Origin: JBFLYZ01 sp040756415
GTDB lineage: Bacteria; Bacteroidota; Bacteroidia; JADZBD01
NCBI GenBank assembly: GCA_040756415.1
Contig: JBFLYZ010000016.1
Span: forward strand, 1-63,904
Direction: 5' to 3'
DNA: 63,904 nucleotides
In this document: positions 34,501-43,518 of the stretch, piece after piece
How the letters are laid out: the number at the start of each line of letters is the position of its first letter
Position numbering within the stretch: position 1 is the stretch's first letter
The notes under the pieces: generated by a model
The model's input: only the letters and a program-made list of their open reading frames with translations
Databases searched by the model: none
What the model was told of the DNA's origin: nothing
Made by a program: the position numbers and the translations under genes

Positions 34501-37500
34501 ATGTGCTTTGTAACGGACAGTGCAATGGCACCGCCACCGTTGTCGCGAATGGAGGGACGCCTCCTTATACATATAACTGGACGCCCGGCAATATGACCAC
34601 CGCCTCCATTTCTAACCTGTGCCCGGGCACTTATACCATCACGGTGACTGATGCCAACGGCTGTACGCAGCAGGCTACGGTCACCATCACCCAGCCACCG
34701 CTGCTCACCGCCAGCATTTCAGCTACCACCACATCCTGTAACGTTTGCAACGGCACCGCCACGGTTACAGTGGCGGGCGGTACCCCCGCATATTCTTATT
34801 CGTGGGTCACCACTCCGGTGCAAACCACGCAAACAGCGGTTGGACTATGTCCTGGCCAGTATACGGTGGTGGTTACCGATGCCAATGGCTGTACGGCCAC
34901 AGCGGTGGCAACCGTAACGCAAACTGTGGTGATCACCATCACCACTTCGGGCACTACGCTCAATTGTTTTGGCGATAATAACGGCATAGCCTGCGCTACC
35001 CCTTCGGGCGGGCAGGGCCCTTACAGCTATTTGTGGTCTTCCACGCCTTTTCAAACCACCCAGTGCGCTACCGGATTACCCGCGGGTACGTATACTGTAA
35101 ATGTTACTGATGCCAATGGTTGTACTGGCTTAGACAGCGTAACATTCACTAACCCCCCGTTATTGGTCGGTTCTGTTAATTCTACCAATCTCTCCTGCAA
35201 TAATACCTGTGACGGCACCGCTTCGGCCAGCGCTGTTGGAGGGACCGGATCGTATTCCTATTCCTGGATGCCTGGCGGGCAAACCACACAGAATATAAGC
35301 GGCTTGTGTGCGGGTACTTATTCCGTTATTATCACGGATATTAATGGTTGCGATGACACGGTTTCGGTCACCATTACGCAAGCAGCGGCCCTGGCAGCAA
35401 ATCCAGTTGTTTCCAATGCCAACTGCACTTTGTGTGATGGAGGAATTACACTTGCACCAACGGGTGGTGTTCCTCCGTATACGTATAGCTGGTGGAATAA
35501 TGGCGCAACCACACCAAGCATTACAAATCTTTGTCCTAACATATACACGGTTACCATTACCGATAATGCCGGCTGTAGTTCAGTGTTTACGATCGCGGTA
35601 AGCAATATCAATGGGCCTACTGTTACTACCACACAATCCAACGCGCTTTGCAATAATGATTGTAACGGCACGGCCACGGCCAATGCTTCGGGCGGTACGC
35701 CTCCCTATACGTATTCCTGGACCACCACCCCGGCCCAGCTTACTCAAACCGCCACCGGCCTTTGCGCAGGCACCTACACTGTACAGGTGACCGATGCGCC
35801 CGGATGCGTGACCTTCGACAGCATTACGATCACCGAGCCATTGCCTGTTTCTCCCAATGCAACGGTAGTGAATTCGTTGTGCGCTGCCAACTGCAACGGA
35901 TCCATAACGCTGGCGCCTTCGGGCGGAACGCCCGGCTATTCGTACGCCTGGCTGCCCAATGGCGAAACCACTTCTTTTATCGACAGCCTGTGCGCAGGCA
36001 ACTATACGGTAACGGTTACCGATGCCAACGGCTGTGACACCACCGCTGTATTCACGATCACTGCGCCTTCTATTCTCAGCGCCACCGTCAGCGGTACTAA
36101 CGTGAACTGCAACAGCGCCTGTGACGGGCAGGCAACGGCCAGTGTAATGGGAGGCACTGCGCCTTATACCTACTCGTGGAGCTGTACTCCGCAGATATTA
36201 CCCAACGTGGTGAACCTTTGCCCGGGCACATGTACCGTTTTTGTTACCGATGCCAATGGATGCTTGGATACCGCATCGGTGACCATCACAGAACCTACTT
36301 TGCTCACGGCTGCCAGCTCTCAGGTCGATGCCACCTGCTTTAACGCCTGTAACGGAACGGCCACCGCCACCCCGAACGGAGGCACGCCACCCTATTCGTA
36401 TCAGTGGAACACCCTGCCCATTCAGGTCACCCAAACCGCTACCGGGTTATGCGCTGGAACTTTCAACTGCACGGTTACCGATGCCAATGGTTGTACAGTT
36501 ACGATAGCTGTTACCATTAACCAGCCCAGTGCCGTACAGCCTAACCCTACGCAAGTGAATGCAAGCTGTTTCGGCTCCTGCAATGGCTCGGCCACTTCCA
36601 ATCCGCTTGGCGGCACAGGCCCTTTCACCTACTCCTGGACCACCCTGCCTGCGCAACTGACCCAAAGCGCTACCGGCTTATGTGCCGGTACATATACGGT
36701 CTTTGTTACCGATGTTAACGGATGTACGGGTTCGCAAACCGTTACGATCACACAACCCAACGCCCTTCAGCCTAATCCATCGGTATCTCAATCGCCAACC
36801 TGTCCCGGTTCCTGCGATGGGGCCACCATCGCCCTGCCGATAGGGGGAACAGCGCCCTATAGTTATTCGTGGGCATTGGGAGGGCAGACAACCCAAAATG
36901 CCACCGGCCTGTGCACGGGTATCTATACGGTGTATGTGACCGATGCTAACGGGTGTACCGCATCGCAAACTGTGAACCTGACCGATCCCGCGGCCTTTGT
37001 GAACAACCCGGCCGTTGCGCAAGCCAATTGTGGTTTTTGTAACGGTTCCATAACCGCTAACATTACCGGAGGTACTCCGGGCTATATTTATTCCTGGCTG
37101 CCTGGAGGCGCTACCACGCAAACCATAAGCAACCTGTGCGCAGGACTGTACACGCTGATCGTGACCGATGCCAACGGCTGTACCCAGCAGTTTACCGTTC
37201 CCCTGAGCAATACCACCGGCCCGGTGCTTACCATGAGCTCCACCGGCACCAGTTGCAATACATCTCCCTGCGATGGAACGGCCAGCGTGGTGGCCAGCGG
37301 CAATAGCCCTTTTGTATATACCTGGTCGCCAACAGGCGGTACCAATGCCACTGCAACAGGGCTCTGCTACGGAAGCTACACGGTTCAGGTGACCGATGCG
37401 GGCAATTGCATCACTTTCGATACGATCACGGTTCCGCAGCCTTCACCCATAGTGGATAACGCGGTGGTGCAGAACGCGCAGTGCAACGGCATATGCGATG

Positions 37501-40022
37501 GAAGCATAACGCTGGCGCCCACCGGTTCGAATGGCGGGCCCTATACCTATTCCTGGTTCCCGGGAGGAATGACCACCGCCACGGTCAATAACCTGTGTAC
37601 CGGAACGTATACCGTGATCATCTCCGATGTGAACGGATGCACCAGCGCCTTTACCTACACTATACTGGGCACTACGGTCATTAACGTTGCCTCGTCTTCC
37701 ACCAACATAACCTGTAATAATTCCTGTGTAGGCACGGCTACGGTCACGAATGTGAGCGGTGGGCTGTTGCCGTACACCTATTTGTGGAATGATCCGTTCG
37801 GGCAGTTTACGCCCACGGCAACGGGGCTGTGTGCCGGAACCTTTATTATTACGGTGACCGATGCCAACGGCTGCCAGGCCTTTGATACCGTTACCATCAC
37901 GCAGAGCCCGGCCATTACGGCCTCCTTCACTATCACGCAGCCTTCCTGCGGGCAATGTAACGGGCAGATCGTGGCCACGCCATCGGGCGGTACAGCGCCT
38001 TATGATATTGTATGGAACACGGGCGATACTACCTTTACCATCAGCGGTGTTTGCGCTGGAGTTTATTCGGCCGTGATCACTGATGCTAACGGATGTACCG
38101 CCACCGTTACTGTTCCGGTTAGCAATGCGGGTGCGCCTTCCGTTTCAGTAGTAACCACCAATCCTGTTTGCTTCGGCTCCTGCACGGGCACTGCCACGGC
38201 AACGCCTTCGGGCGGCACGCCACCCTATAGCTTCAGTTGGCTGCCGGGCGGACAAACCACCTCTGCGGTCAATAACCTTTGTGCGGGAACGTATTATGTA
38301 CAGGTGATTGACGCCAATGGATGCATTGCCACCGACAGCGTTGTGATCACCAATCCCCCGCAGATCGTGACCAACCAGGTGGTGGTGAACACCGATTGCG
38401 GCATATGCAACGGAAGTATTACCGTCAACCCATCGGGCGGCACGGCTCCCTATACCTATGCCTGGTTACCCGGTGGCCAAACCACGCCAGCTATCAACAA
38501 CCTGTGTGCCGGAGTGTACACGGTAACGATCACCGATGCCAACGGATGCTCGCAAACGTATACCATACCCATCACCAACATAAATGCCCCGGCCGTTACC
38601 GTAAGCACGACCAACGTGCTTTGCAATACGGCCTGCAACGGTACCGCTGCCGCGAACGTGACCGGTGGAACGCCTCCCTATACCTATTCCTGGAGCACCG
38701 GGGCGTCAACGCCCTCGCTGAACGGTCTTTGTGCCGGCAACTATTGGGTAATGGTAACCGATGCCAACGGATGCACCACTTCTGTTACTTTCGCTGTGAC
38801 GCAACCTCCGGCTATCGCTTTCTCACAGGCTGTGATCAACGACCCGCTTTGTAACGGTGATTGCAATGGCAGCATTACCGTCATCCCTTCAGGCGGAACC
38901 CTGCCTTTCAGCTACAACTGGAGCACAGGGGCAAGCACTCCGGGAGTTTCGGGTCTTTGTGCCGGTACCTATACGGTTACAGTAACCGATGCGAATGGAT
39001 GTACCGCTCAGCAGATCATCACCTTAACAGACCCTCCCGCCATAACGCTTTCGAACACGGTCACACCCTCTAGCTGTAATACCGTGCCCGATGGCTCTAT
39101 CGACATTACGGTTGGCGGAGGCAGCGCGCCTTATACCTATAGCTGGAGCAATGGCGCCACTACACAAGACCTTACCAACGTACTTTCCGGAACGTATACG
39201 GTGATCATCACCGATGCGAACAATTGCAGCGTATCTGACACCATTACACTGAACGCCACCGTATCGGTCATCGCCAATATACTGGGTAACGACACCCTGT
39301 GCTCGGGCGCCTGTACCGTGCTTGACGGCAGCGGCAGCTCGGGTGCGCTCAGCTACCAGTGGTTCGAGATACCGTCTATGATCAGCCTGGGAACCAACGA
39401 TTCGATAACCGTATGTCCGCCTGTGGGAAGCACAGGTTATATCCTGATCACCTCAAACGGGGCCTGCTCGGATACCGATACCATCGTGGTGGTGGTGAAC
39501 AACCTGCCGGTGGCGGATGCAGGAAACGACACCACCGTGCTTATCTATAACAGCGCCACGCTGGGAGGAGTTCCCACCGGTCCCCCGGGCTCCACCTATA
39601 GCTGGTACCCCAATTTCGCGCTCAATGATTCCACGCAGGCCAACCCGGTGGCCACGCCCACCACTACCACCACGTATTACGTGCTGGTCACTTCGGCCCA
39701 GGGCTGCACCGCGCTCGACAGCGTTACGATAACGGTGATACCGGAGATCAATTTCCCGAACGGAATTTCGCCCAATGGTGACGGGCAGAACGAATACTGG
39801 ATCATCGATAACATCCAGCTTTTCCCGAACAACCACGTGGAGATATACAACCGCTGGGGCGAAATGCTGTACTCGGTGGACGGCTATGACAATGCCAATG
39901 TCAAATGGGATGGCACGTACAAGGGCCAGCCATTGCCCGTGGGCACGTATTATTACATCATTGACCTGAAAGATGAGCTGTATCCCGAGGCGTTTACGGG
40001 ACCGATAACCATATTGCGATGA
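31593..40022 (+). CDS. Giant SprB-repeat cell-surface protein, T9SS type B substrate
   Basis: 2809 residues. Starts with TTG at 31593; no ATG lies between it and the in-frame stop at 31560, and a signal peptide (MKRYLLPYLSFLFISSISFG) begins here. Residues 20-265 contain the ERYWIGGSGSWHDPAHW module seen at the N-terminus of many Bacteroidota surface proteins. Residues 266-2565 are about 30 tandem SprB-type repeats, each near 77 residues. After a Pro/Thr-rich stretch (VADAGNDTTV), the last 91 residues (INFPNGISPNGDGQNEYW to the end) are the gliding-motility-associated type B sorting domain. It probably forms a long surface adhesin; in F. johnsoniae SprB moves along the cell to drive gliding. 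The downstream PorP/SprF gene overlaps by 4 nt. Confidence 0.93.
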   Translation: MKRYLLPYLSFLFISSISFGAERYWIGGSGSWHDPAHWSSVSGGPGGASVPGKGDDVHFDAASFASGGQVVIIEKDAACRYLSFGKLDYTATLASALHAQLSIYGSLELSSKLILGLQGPVHFRSASKGNTILSSGAVFFCDIYFEHPSGSWEIKDDFYAYGNVVLKEGSLKVSARRFSVDRFTASGAKLRALSFNETLIEVRKGWNCAETLNMIFDAGKSSMVFTSKEADENYQPGNLRYGPVNLFANCTPAGIPCAFFTINLTATNVTCNGQSNGTATATIVGGTGPFTYLWNPSGQTTPTATGLSPGTYLVTVTDGNGNVCFCQIAVTEPPALVGFPFGSTNPLCNGQCTGTATVSQVGGTGPYTYSWSTVPVQTTPTATGLCAGTYTCVITDANGCSPPSATIVMTINQPAAIVNNGNSTNVTCFGFCDGTASVSPTGGTVPYDYSWTPGGATTSSISNLCPGTYTCTITDANGCTNQYVTTITQPAAPLTTTVSTTGNPVPCNGNCTATATANPAGGTPGYTYNWAPGGQTTQTATGLCAGTYTVTVTDANGCTVQQTVTITQPNLLTVGISTTNNPLACFNVCNATATATPNGGTAPYTYSWAPGGQSTPNITGLCAGSYTVYITDVNGCTTNQSVTVTQPQQLTVTVSSTNNPLPCFGNCNATATANPSGGTSPYTYSWATTPTSSAVTISNLCAGTYTVFVTDANGCTNSQSVTITQPPQMNANITTTNNPLLCNGDCNATATSNPSGGTPGYTYSWAPGGQTTQTATGLCAGTYTLTITDAAGCTRTQTVTITQPNALSLVATPAPATLPCFGNCNASISANVAGGTAPYTYSWSTTPVQTTAVATGLCAGTYNVTVTDANGCTRVQSVTIFQPTQLTLNALANPVSCFGACNGSASAIAGGGTPGYSYSWAPGGLTTSTINNQCAGTYTVTVTDANGCTGQQTVTIGTPPQLFTSVSWTNVLCNGQCNGTATVVANGGTPPYTYNWTPGNMTTASISNLCPGTYTITVTDANGCTQQATVTITQPPLLTASISATTTSCNVCNGTATVTVAGGTPAYSYSWVTTPVQTTQTAVGLCPGQYTVVVTDANGCTATAVATVTQTVVITITTSGTTLNCFGDNNGIACATPSGGQGPYSYLWSSTPFQTTQCATGLPAGTYTVNVTDANGCTGLDSVTFTNPPLLVGSVNSTNLSCNNTCDGTASASAVGGTGSYSYSWMPGGQTTQNISGLCAGTYSVIITDINGCDDTVSVTITQAAALAANPVVSNANCTLCDGGITLAPTGGVPPYTYSWWNNGATTPSITNLCPNIYTVTITDNAGCSSVFTIAVSNINGPTVTTTQSNALCNNDCNGTATANASGGTPPYTYSWTTTPAQLTQTATGLCAGTYTVQVTDAPGCVTFDSITITEPLPVSPNATVVNSLCAANCNGSITLAPSGGTPGYSYAWLPNGETTSFIDSLCAGNYTVTVTDANGCDTTAVFTITAPSILSATVSGTNVNCNSACDGQATASVMGGTAPYTYSWSCTPQILPNVVNLCPGTCTVFVTDANGCLDTASVTITEPTLLTAASSQVDATCFNACNGTATATPNGGTPPYSYQWNTLPIQVTQTATGLCAGTFNCTVTDANGCTVTIAVTINQPSAVQPNPTQVNASCFGSCNGSATSNPLGGTGPFTYSWTTLPAQLTQSATGLCAGTYTVFVTDVNGCTGSQTVTITQPNALQPNPSVSQSPTCPGSCDGATIALPIGGTAPYSYSWALGGQTTQNATGLCTGIYTVYVTDANGCTASQTVNLTDPAAFVNNPAVAQANCGFCNGSITANITGGTPGYIYSWLPGGATTQTISNLCAGLYTLIVTDANGCTQQFTVPLSNTTGPVLTMSSTGTSCNTSPCDGTASVVASGNSPFVYTWSPTGGTNATATGLCYGSYTVQVTDAGNCITFDTITVPQPSPIVDNAVVQNAQCNGICDGSITLAPTGSNGGPYTYSWFPGGMTTATVNNLCTGTYTVIISDVNGCTSAFTYTILGTTVINVASSSTNITCNNSCVGTATVTNVSGGLLPYTYLWNDPFGQFTPTATGLCAGTFIITVTDANGCQAFDTVTITQSPAITASFTITQPSCGQCNGQIVATPSGGTAPYDIVWNTGDTTFTISGVCAGVYSAVITDANGCTATVTVPVSNAGAPSVSVVTTNPVCFGSCTGTATATPSGGTPPYSFSWLPGGQTTSAVNNLCAGTYYVQVIDANGCIATDSVVITNPPQIVTNQVVVNTDCGICNGSITVNPSGGTAPYTYAWLPGGQTTPAINNLCAGVYTVTITDANGCSQTYTIPITNINAPAVTVSTTNVLCNTACNGTAAANVTGGTPPYTYSWSTGASTPSLNGLCAGNYWVMVTDANGCTTSVTFAVTQPPAIAFSQAVINDPLCNGDCNGSITVIPSGGTLPFSYNWSTGASTPGVSGLCAGTYTVTVTDANGCTAQQIITLTDPPAITLSNTVTPSSCNTVPDGSIDITVGGGSAPYTYSWSNGATTQDLTNVLSGTYTVIITDANNCSVSDTITLNATVSVIANILGNDTLCSGACTVLDGSGSSGALSYQWFEIPSMISLGTNDSITVCPPVGSTGYILITSNGACSDTDTIVVVVNNLPVADAGNDTTVLIYNSATLGGVPTGPPGSTYSWYPNFALNDSTQANPVATPTTTTTYYVLVTSAQGCTALDSVTITVIPEINFPNGISPNGDGQNEYWIIDNIQLFPNNHVEIYNRWGEMLYSVDGYDNANVKWDGTYKGQPLPVGTYYYIIDLKDELYPEAFTGPITILR
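32389..39287 (+). repeat. Array of about 30 SprB-type repeats
   Basis: I counted 30 units of 73-80 residues. Each has the order CNGxCNGTATA, GGTPPYTYSW, a PGGQTT or TTPxQTT turn, LCAGTYTVTVTDANGC, and a V-T-I-T-Q-P linker. Most units carry four cysteines at fixed positions (two in the CxxxC start, one in LCAG, one in NGC). Units 1, 12 and 30 lack some of them. At DNA level GATGCCAACGG recurs in many units, but copies are clearly diverged, so there is no recent tandem duplication visible by eye. Confidence 0.9.
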
Positions 40023-40951
40023 ACATGCGGATAAAAAGGATCATAACGATTGCCGTGCTGCTGGCCGGCATGTTCAGTGCCGGGGCGCAGCAGCTTCCTT
40101 TGTACACGCAATACATGCTGAATGATTATGTAATGAATCCCGCAATAGGCGGAAAGAACCCCTATTTTGAAGCGCTGAGCGATAACCGGTACCAGTGGAT
40201 AGGCATCACGGATGCTCCCCGCACCTATAGCCTGAGCGTTCACGGCCCTACCAAGAACCTGAAAGTAGGCCTGGGCGGATACCTGTTCACGGATATAGTA
40301 GGACCTACGCGCAGGATAGGCGTTGACTTTACCTATGCCTACCACATCGCGCTCAGCGATAAAATGAAGCTCTCCCTGGGATTGTCGGCCGGCCTGCTGC
40401 AATTTGCGGTTGACGCGTCAAAGATCACCCTGCACGACCCCGTTGACCTGGTTATCAGCAGCGGGTACCAGAGCGTGCTCATTCCCGACTTCGGTGCCGG
40501 GTTTTACCTTTATGGCGACAACTGGTACGTAGGATCGGCAGTGCCCCAGATCTACCCCGCGCAGATCAAGTTCTTCGATTACATCAGCACCTCAAAAAGC
40601 AAGCTGGCCACGCACAGCTATTCCATGGCGGGCTATCGTTTTGATATAGGAGAGGATTTTGACCTGGAGCCGTCTGTGCTGGTAAAGTACGTGAAGCCGG
40701 CCCCCGTGCAGTTCGATTTCGGCCTCCGGGCTGTGTACAAGGAGAAGTTCTGGCTGGGCGGCACATTCAGGACAAGGGATGCAGTATGCGCCATAGCCGG
40801 GTTCAATTACCAGGAGAACCTGTCGTTCAGCTACTCGTATGATTTCAGCACAACGAATATCAAGAATTACAGCAGTGGCACGCATGAGCTGGTCATTGCC
40901 ATACGCTTTGCTTACCGTAAGCCCCCTGAATCGCAAAGCAGGATAAACTAG
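40019..40951 (+). CDS. PorP/SprF family outer-membrane protein
   Basis: 310 residues with a signal peptide (about 1-23). The family start PLYTQYMLNDYVMNPAIGG and the following YQWIGITDAPRTYSLSVHGP are diagnostic of the PorP/SprF family. These are outer-membrane barrels that partner with one type B T9SS substrate; SprF is needed to secrete SprB. The start overlaps the stop of the giant gene (ATGA), so the two are made together. The partner assignment is inference from this arrangement, which is the usual one. Confidence 0.93.
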   Translation: MNMRIKRIITIAVLLAGMFSAGAQQLPLYTQYMLNDYVMNPAIGGKNPYFEALSDNRYQWIGITDAPRTYSLSVHGPTKNLKVGLGGYLFTDIVGPTRRIGVDFTYAYHIALSDKMKLSLGLSAGLLQFAVDASKITLHDPVDLVISSGYQSVLIPDFGAGFYLYGDNWYVGSAVPQIYPAQIKFFDYISTSKSKLATHSYSMAGYRFDIGEDFDLEPSVLVKYVKPAPVQFDFGLRAVYKEKFWLGGTFRTRDAVCAIAGFNYQENLSFSYSYDFSTTNIKNYSSGTHELVIAIRFAYRKPPESQSRIN

Positions 40952-40979
40952 AATTGATTTTTTGCGTTCATACCTTCGG

Positions 40980-42053
40980 ATGAGAACTACTATCCTTGGC
41001 TTCTTTCTATTGCTTTGCTCCTTTTCCTGCACGGATGCTTATGCCCAGGACAGTTATGTAAGGGCGCCTTCCGACACATCATCTGCGTATACCGTGACCA
41101 TGAAAGACGGCTCAGTGCTGAACGGAAGAATATTGGAGCGCACAAAAGCCGAGATCGTGTTCAGCGATATCAACCTGGGCAAGATTACCCTTAAAACGAA
41201 CCAGATCAAATCGATCGAGCGGGTGAGCGATGACACTTATGTGGCGGTTACCATGAAAAGCGGCAGCAAGGTGGTGGGCAAGCTGCTTGGCAAAAGCGAT
41301 ACGGTGCTGCTGGTGGAGTCGTCTACCCTCGGTAAGCTGACGATACGTATGAGCGAGGTAAAGGAGATGAGGCTTATCGATAAAAAGAATATCTCCAGGA
41401 AAGGCGATTATCGTTTTCCCAACCCGCTTGGGACGAAGTATTTTCTTTTCGGCCCCAGCGCCATCGTGCAGAGGAAGGACCAGGGCTATTTTCAAAGTAC
41501 CTATATCGCGTACAATTCTGTTGACTTCGGGCTGAACGACCATGTTACCGTGGGGGGAGGAGTGTTCGGCTTCGTATTCCCATATGTGTCGGCAAAGGCG
41601 GGTGTGGAAGTGGCCGGCAATTTTCACGTGGGGGCGGGCGGCCACCTGCTGGTCAATCCTTTTTTCAGCGAGATCGGCATCCCCTGGGCCGTTTATGGAG
41701 CGCTTAGCCTGGGTAACAGGGAAAAGAACGCATCACTGGGAGTGGTGTGGGGCGGTGGCTTCGGCAGGAGGCTGGAGCGGCCCATTTACTCTTTTTCCGG
41801 GCAGATCCGCTTCGGCAGGCGCTCGGCATTCATAACCGAAAATTATTTTTATCCCGTGCAACAGCAGGGATACAACTATGTAACCGGCATTGCTGTTTCG
41901 TCCATTACCTATTATTACGCTGCTGCTTATACCTATGGCATCCGCATACTGGGCGAGCGCACCAGTTGGGATGTTGGGTTCCTGGGCTTATCCGATTTTG
42001 CCGATGTTATCCCCGTTGGCATCCCCTTCGTATCCTATACACTGAAGTTCTGA
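40980..42053 (+). CDS. Putative outer-membrane protein with a duplicated small beta module
   Basis: 357 residues from the ATG at 40980; a TTG at 40962 would only lengthen the signal peptide (MRTTILGFFLLLCSFS...AYAQ). Residues 40-85 and 88-130 are two copies of one small module: MKDGSVLNGRILERTKAEIV followed by LGKITLKTNQIKSIERV, and MKSGSKVVGKLLGKSDTVLL followed by LGKLTIRMSEVKEMRLI. The rest is Gly/aromatic-rich strand pattern ending FVSYTLKF, like a barrel with a terminal aromatic. It lies 28 nt after the PorP/SprF gene and may belong to the same transcript. Function unknown. Confidence 0.7.
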   Translation: MRTTILGFFLLLCSFSCTDAYAQDSYVRAPSDTSSAYTVTMKDGSVLNGRILERTKAEIVFSDINLGKITLKTNQIKSIERVSDDTYVAVTMKSGSKVVGKLLGKSDTVLLVESSTLGKLTIRMSEVKEMRLIDKKNISRKGDYRFPNPLGTKYFLFGPSAIVQRKDQGYFQSTYIAYNSVDFGLNDHVTVGGGVFGFVFPYVSAKAGVEVAGNFHVGAGGHLLVNPFFSEIGIPWAVYGALSLGNREKNASLGVVWGGGFGRRLERPIYSFSGQIRFGRRSAFITENYFYPVQQQGYNYVTGIAVSSITYYYAAAYTYGIRILGERTSWDVGFLGLSDFADVIPVGIPFVSYTLKF

Positions 42054-42069
42054 AAACCTGTTTTTTCAG
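42050..42069. terminator. Palindrome holding both convergent stop codons
   Basis: CTGAAAA (42050-42056), loop CCTGTT, TTTTCAG (42063-42069). The plus-strand stop TGA (42051-42053) and the minus-strand stop (42066-42068) sit symmetrically in the two arms. It may serve as a weak bidirectional terminator. Confidence 0.5.
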
Positions 42070-43055
42070 GCGCGGATCTTTTCCTTCAGCTTGTCGAGCT
42101 TGACCAGGCTGGCGTTGAAAAAGCGTACGCGTTGTTTTTCACCGGTGCCGCTGATGCCTTCTGATTTGCTGATAATGCTGTTCAGCCAGCGCTCGGTATC
42201 GCTGCAGAATGCTTCATTGGAAGTGACCATGGCGTTAAAGGTATGAGGCGAGTAAAAGCATATCTTTCCCGATCCGGTGCTCACCAGGATGCAGGCCGTT
42301 GAGATGTTCACATCGCTCCTGAACAGGTCGAGGGTGTTCTCGTTCTCCGCCCATTTTTTTTCGTCAGTGAACTTGGCCCGTTTCTCGGCCATTGCCCGGA
42401 TCATTTCCAGCACCCTGCCCAGCTCATCGCATATTTTCAGGGCTTCCTGCCGGCTGCTGAACAGCCCGCTTTCATAAGCAAAATCGATCTGCTTGATGTT
42501 GCCCAGCACGGTCTCATCGCTCCAGATCTCGGTGACCGGGAGCGTGTTGTAGATGCGGGTCAGCGACCGGGCCAGTTCCACCAACTGATCGCTGATCAGG
42601 GAGGGGTCGTATATCTTTCCCTTGAACTCCGGCAGCTCCAGTATGGCCCTTTTCCAGAAAAAGAGCTTGAAACGGGTCAGTTCTTCCGAATTGAAATAAT
42701 AGAAGATGGGAATGCCTTCGGCCGCATAGGTGATCTTCTTTTTTTCTATCCGCTGTATGGCGGTGAGCTTGCCTTTCAGGTCTTCGAAATAGTTTTGCAG
42801 GAAATTCTCCGTGTGCTGTGAGCTGGTGTATTCGAACAGGACGGAGTTCTTGCTTGTTTCAACGAACATATCGAACGATACTCCGAACTTTTTGCAGAGC
42901 TTCTGTATCTCGCTGAAGGTGAGCGCTGTTTCTCCCCGCATTCTCCGGTAAACGCCATCATTGGTCACCCCCAGGATATCGTTCAATTCATCAACTAAAG
43001 AGCGGTTGGGCGGAAGGCTCTCCCTGATCTTCTGAAAAAAAAGTACTTGTGACAT
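42066..43055 (-). CDS. HTH transcriptional regulator, Bacteroidota type
   Basis: 329 residues. The N-terminus (about 18-65) is a Cro/C1-like helix-turn-helix (LVDELNDILGVTNDGVYRRM, then FSEIQKLCKKFGVSFDMFVE). The remaining 260 residues are mostly helical with no family I can name and no signal or membrane segment. Proteins of this layout occur across Bacteroidota, usually unstudied. It converges with the surface-protein genes and lies upstream of a run of small secreted and membrane proteins on the other strand, so it could control itself and that run. A 17-bp inverted repeat at 43142-43158 upstream of its start is a candidate operator. Confidence 0.75.
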   Translation of the reverse strand: MSQVLFFQKIRESLPPNRSLVDELNDILGVTNDGVYRRMRGETALTFSEIQKLCKKFGVSFDMFVETSKNSVLFEYTSSQHTENFLQNYFEDLKGKLTAIQRIEKKKITYAAEGIPIFYYFNSEELTRFKLFFWKRAILELPEFKGKIYDPSLISDQLVELARSLTRIYNTLPVTEIWSDETVLGNIKQIDFAYESGLFSSRQEALKICDELGRVLEMIRAMAEKRAKFTDEKKWAENENTLDLFRSDVNISTACILVSTGSGKICFYSPHTFNAMVTSNEAFCSDTERWLNSIISKSEGISGTGEKQRVRFFNASLVKLDKLKEKIRA

Positions 43056-43518
43056 AGGATTCTTTGGGCTTTTTGTGTGGATGTGCGATAAAGCAATTTT
43101 AGCAAAAACAGCAGAGCGCGTGCAGCCTCCTGCCGCTTACCAGTGCCAAAATAGCACTTTCGGCAGGTTTTGTACTGAAAAATACTAAAAAACGTGTCCT
43201 GAATTGGCATTTTCTCCGTTCAGGGGCATTTCCGGCTCCATGATCGAGAACAAATATGAGGATTAAGCAAAGCCCTTTAAATGAGGTAGTTATGTGTAGC
43301 CCGAAACTGTATTCCCTGGCCCTCGCGCGGATTTTGCGCAAATCAATAAACAGCCGCTAAGTTTCCTTGTTTGTACTGTTTTGAAGTAGTCTCCTCGCTT
43401 ACGGAGTGCCGCGCAGGCGATTATTGAAAATACCCCGTTCGCTCGCCATTCAGTTCAGTTTCTCATCCCTTTTCAGCCGCCCTAGTTTTGCTTCATAAAA
43501 TCAAAACACAGCGATAAC
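43056..43518. other. 463-nt divergent intergenic region
   Basis: No gene supported. It separates the HTH regulator (minus) from a small-peptide run (plus) and must hold both promoters, but I found no complete TTG/TAnnTTTG pair. It contains the inverted repeat at 43142-43158. Reading frames here lack start context or homology. Confidence 0.5.
43142..43158. promoter_or_regulatory. 17-bp inverted repeat, candidate operator
   Basis: AGTGC-CAAAATA-GCACT: 5-bp arms around a 7-nt A/T-rich centre, 87 nt upstream of the HTH regulator start. Size and shape suit a dimeric HTH protein. No experimental link; inference only. Confidence 0.4.

Noticed and set aside
32389..39287. Regular repeats considered as CRISPR or satellite DNA
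   Set aside because: The period is about 230 nt, always in frame, and encodes a conserved protein motif; there are no short identical repeats with unique spacers.
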